Part shown: piece after piece, positions 20,440 to 21,131 of the stretch | Position numbering within the stretch: the first letter of the stretch is position 1 | Layout: each line of letters begins with the position of its first letter | Source of the DNA: Roseateles sp. | GTDB lineage: Bacteria > Pseudomonadota > Gammaproteobacteria > Burkholderiales > Burkholderiaceae | Direction of reading: 5' to 3' | DNA: 21,131 nt | Assembly (NCBI GenBank): GCA_019232985.1 | Contig: JAFAMW010000002.1 | Coordinates: 1 to 21,131, forward strand | The notes under the pieces: generated by a model | Told to the model about the DNA's origin: nothing | Seen by the model: only the letters and a program-made list of their open reading frames with translations | Databases searched by the model: none | Translations under genes and position numbers: made by a program

Positions 20440-21131
20440 ATGTTCAAGCCTCACCTGATTGCCACGGCCTGCCTGGCCCTGATCGCGACCGCCGCTTCCG
20501 CCCAGGACAAGCCTGCCGCCCCGTCCGACCAGCCGCAGGCGCTCGAGACCGTCGTCGTGACTTCGCAGAAGCGCGTCGAGGACGCGCGCAAGGTGCCGCT
20601 GAGCGTCAGCGCGATCGGCGGCGAGGCGCTCAAGAACAACCAGATCACCGACATCACCGACCTCACGCGCAACATCCCGAACGTCTCGTTCAGCAGCCAG
20701 GGCGGCCCGGGCCTGTCGACGATCGAGATCCGCGGCATCAGCTCGCAGGCCGGCTCGGCGACGGTCGGCGTCTACCTCGACGACGTCTCGCTGACGACGC
20801 GCAACCTCTACAGCCAGGGCACGGCCGAGCCGCGCTTCTTCGACCTCGCCGATGTCGAGGTGCTGCGTGGCCCGCAGGGCACGCTGTACGGCGCGAGCTC
20901 GCTCGGCGGCACGATCAAGTTCATCAGCAACCAGCCCGACCTGAAGACCTTCGGGGGCTCGGTCAAGACCACTCTTTCGGACACGCAGCACGGCGGCCTC
21001 AACTACGACGCCCAGGGCGTGCTCAACATCCCGCTGGTCAAGGGCCAGGCGGCGCTGCGCCTGGGCATCGAGCATGGTCACGACAGCGGCTACATCAACC
21101 AGGTCGACCAGAACACGCTGCAGACGACCGC
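20440..21131 (+). CDS. TonB-dependent outer-membrane receptor, N-terminal part (cut by window end)
   Basis: These receptors import siderophores, vitamins, sugars or other large nutrients across the outer membrane using energy from TonB-ExbBD. The visible 230 residues contain a signal peptide (MFKPHLIATACLALIATAASA, then QDKPA), a TonB-box-like ETVVVTSQKR (about 36-45), and the plug domain with VPLSVSAIGGEAL, LTRNIPNVSF, IEIRGISS, GVYLDDVSL and the hallmark VEVLRGPQGTLYGASSLGGT. The first barrel strands begin near the edge. ATG 20440 is preferred for the signal peptide; ATG 20419 in the same frame would add seven residues but overlaps the -10 candidate. The plug style resembles the broad receptor group of oligotrophic proteobacteria; substrate unknown. 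Confidence 0.9.
   Translation, partial: MFKPHLIATACLALIATAASAQDKPAAPSDQPQALETVVVTSQKRVEDARKVPLSVSAIGGEALKNNQITDITDLTRNIPNVSFSSQGGPGLSTIEIRGISSQAGSATVGVYLDDVSLTTRNLYSQGTAEPRFFDLADVEVLRGPQGTLYGASSLGGTIKFISNQPDLKTFGGSVKTTLSDTQHGGLNYDAQGVLNIPLVKGQAALRLGIEHGHDSGYINQVDQNTLQTT

Noticed and set aside
19300..20440. Possible XerCD dif site or integrated element near xerD.
   Set aside because: No AT-rich 28-bp dif-like sequence with two 11-bp arms is visible, and xerD has the sequence of the housekeeping enzyme, not of a phage or island integrase.
1..21131. CRISPR arrays, tRNA or rRNA genes, insertion-sequence ends.
   Set aside because: No regularly spaced direct repeats, no tRNA T-loop (GTTCRANNC) with matching stems, no rRNA stretches and no transposase-like frame were seen by eye; a tRNA and covariance-model scan would settle short RNAs.

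Overview
The window is very GC-rich (around 70%) and has almost no non-coding space. The gene set points to a betaproteobacterium of the order Burkholderiales: a Bug/TctC-type solute-binding protein without a linked permease, an AmiC-type Tat-exported amidase, a MutL that carries its own endonuclease motif (so no MutH is needed), an RluF-type pseudouridine synthase with a long basic N-terminal tail, and a XerD of exactly 298 residues. Genus cannot be fixed from the sequence. There are sixteen protein genes, one cut by the right edge. I see no RNA gene, insertion sequence, phage gene or CRISPR array.

Region 1 (1-4995) is a self-contained multidrug efflux operon: a MarR-family repressor (94-603), a NodT-type outer-membrane channel lipoprotein (600-2024), an EmrA-type adaptor (2063-3325) and an EmrB-type 14-helix MFS pump (3357-4934), closed by a strong intrinsic terminator (4961-4995). 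A 27-bp interrupted palindrome lies over the -35 element ahead of marR and is the likely operator. Together the genes encode a tripartite pump from cytoplasm to exterior plus its own sensor.

Region 2 (4995-9105, minus strand) is the maintenance operon mutL-rluF-miaA, with both junctions reading TGATG, so stop and start share one base. Region 3 (9175-14551, plus strand) holds a tricorn-like periplasmic serine protease, a DedA membrane protein and a ClcB-like CLC anion transporter; dedA and clcB overlap by 4 bp. Region 4 (14573-17589) is amiC-tsaE on the minus strand, diverging with essentially no gap from queG on the plus strand. In E. coli queG, tsaE, amiB, mutL and miaA lie together, so regions 2 and 4 look like two halves of that old cluster with the protease-dedA-clcB block between them in the opposite direction.

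Region 5 (17590-21131, plus strand) holds a small exported chalcone-isomerase-like protein, an orphan Bug solute-binding protein, xerD preceded by a row of three hairpins, and the start of a TonB-dependent receptor behind a palindrome-rich intergenic stretch.

Most of this is ordinary chromosomal backbone, and I do not see a clearly new defence or mobile system. The points most worth a second look are the hairpin row ahead of xerD, the missing internal glutamate in the CLC protein, the abutting tsaE/queG starts, -10-like hexamers set 6-8 bases before start codons (possible leaderless mRNAs), and the symmetric operator in front of marR.
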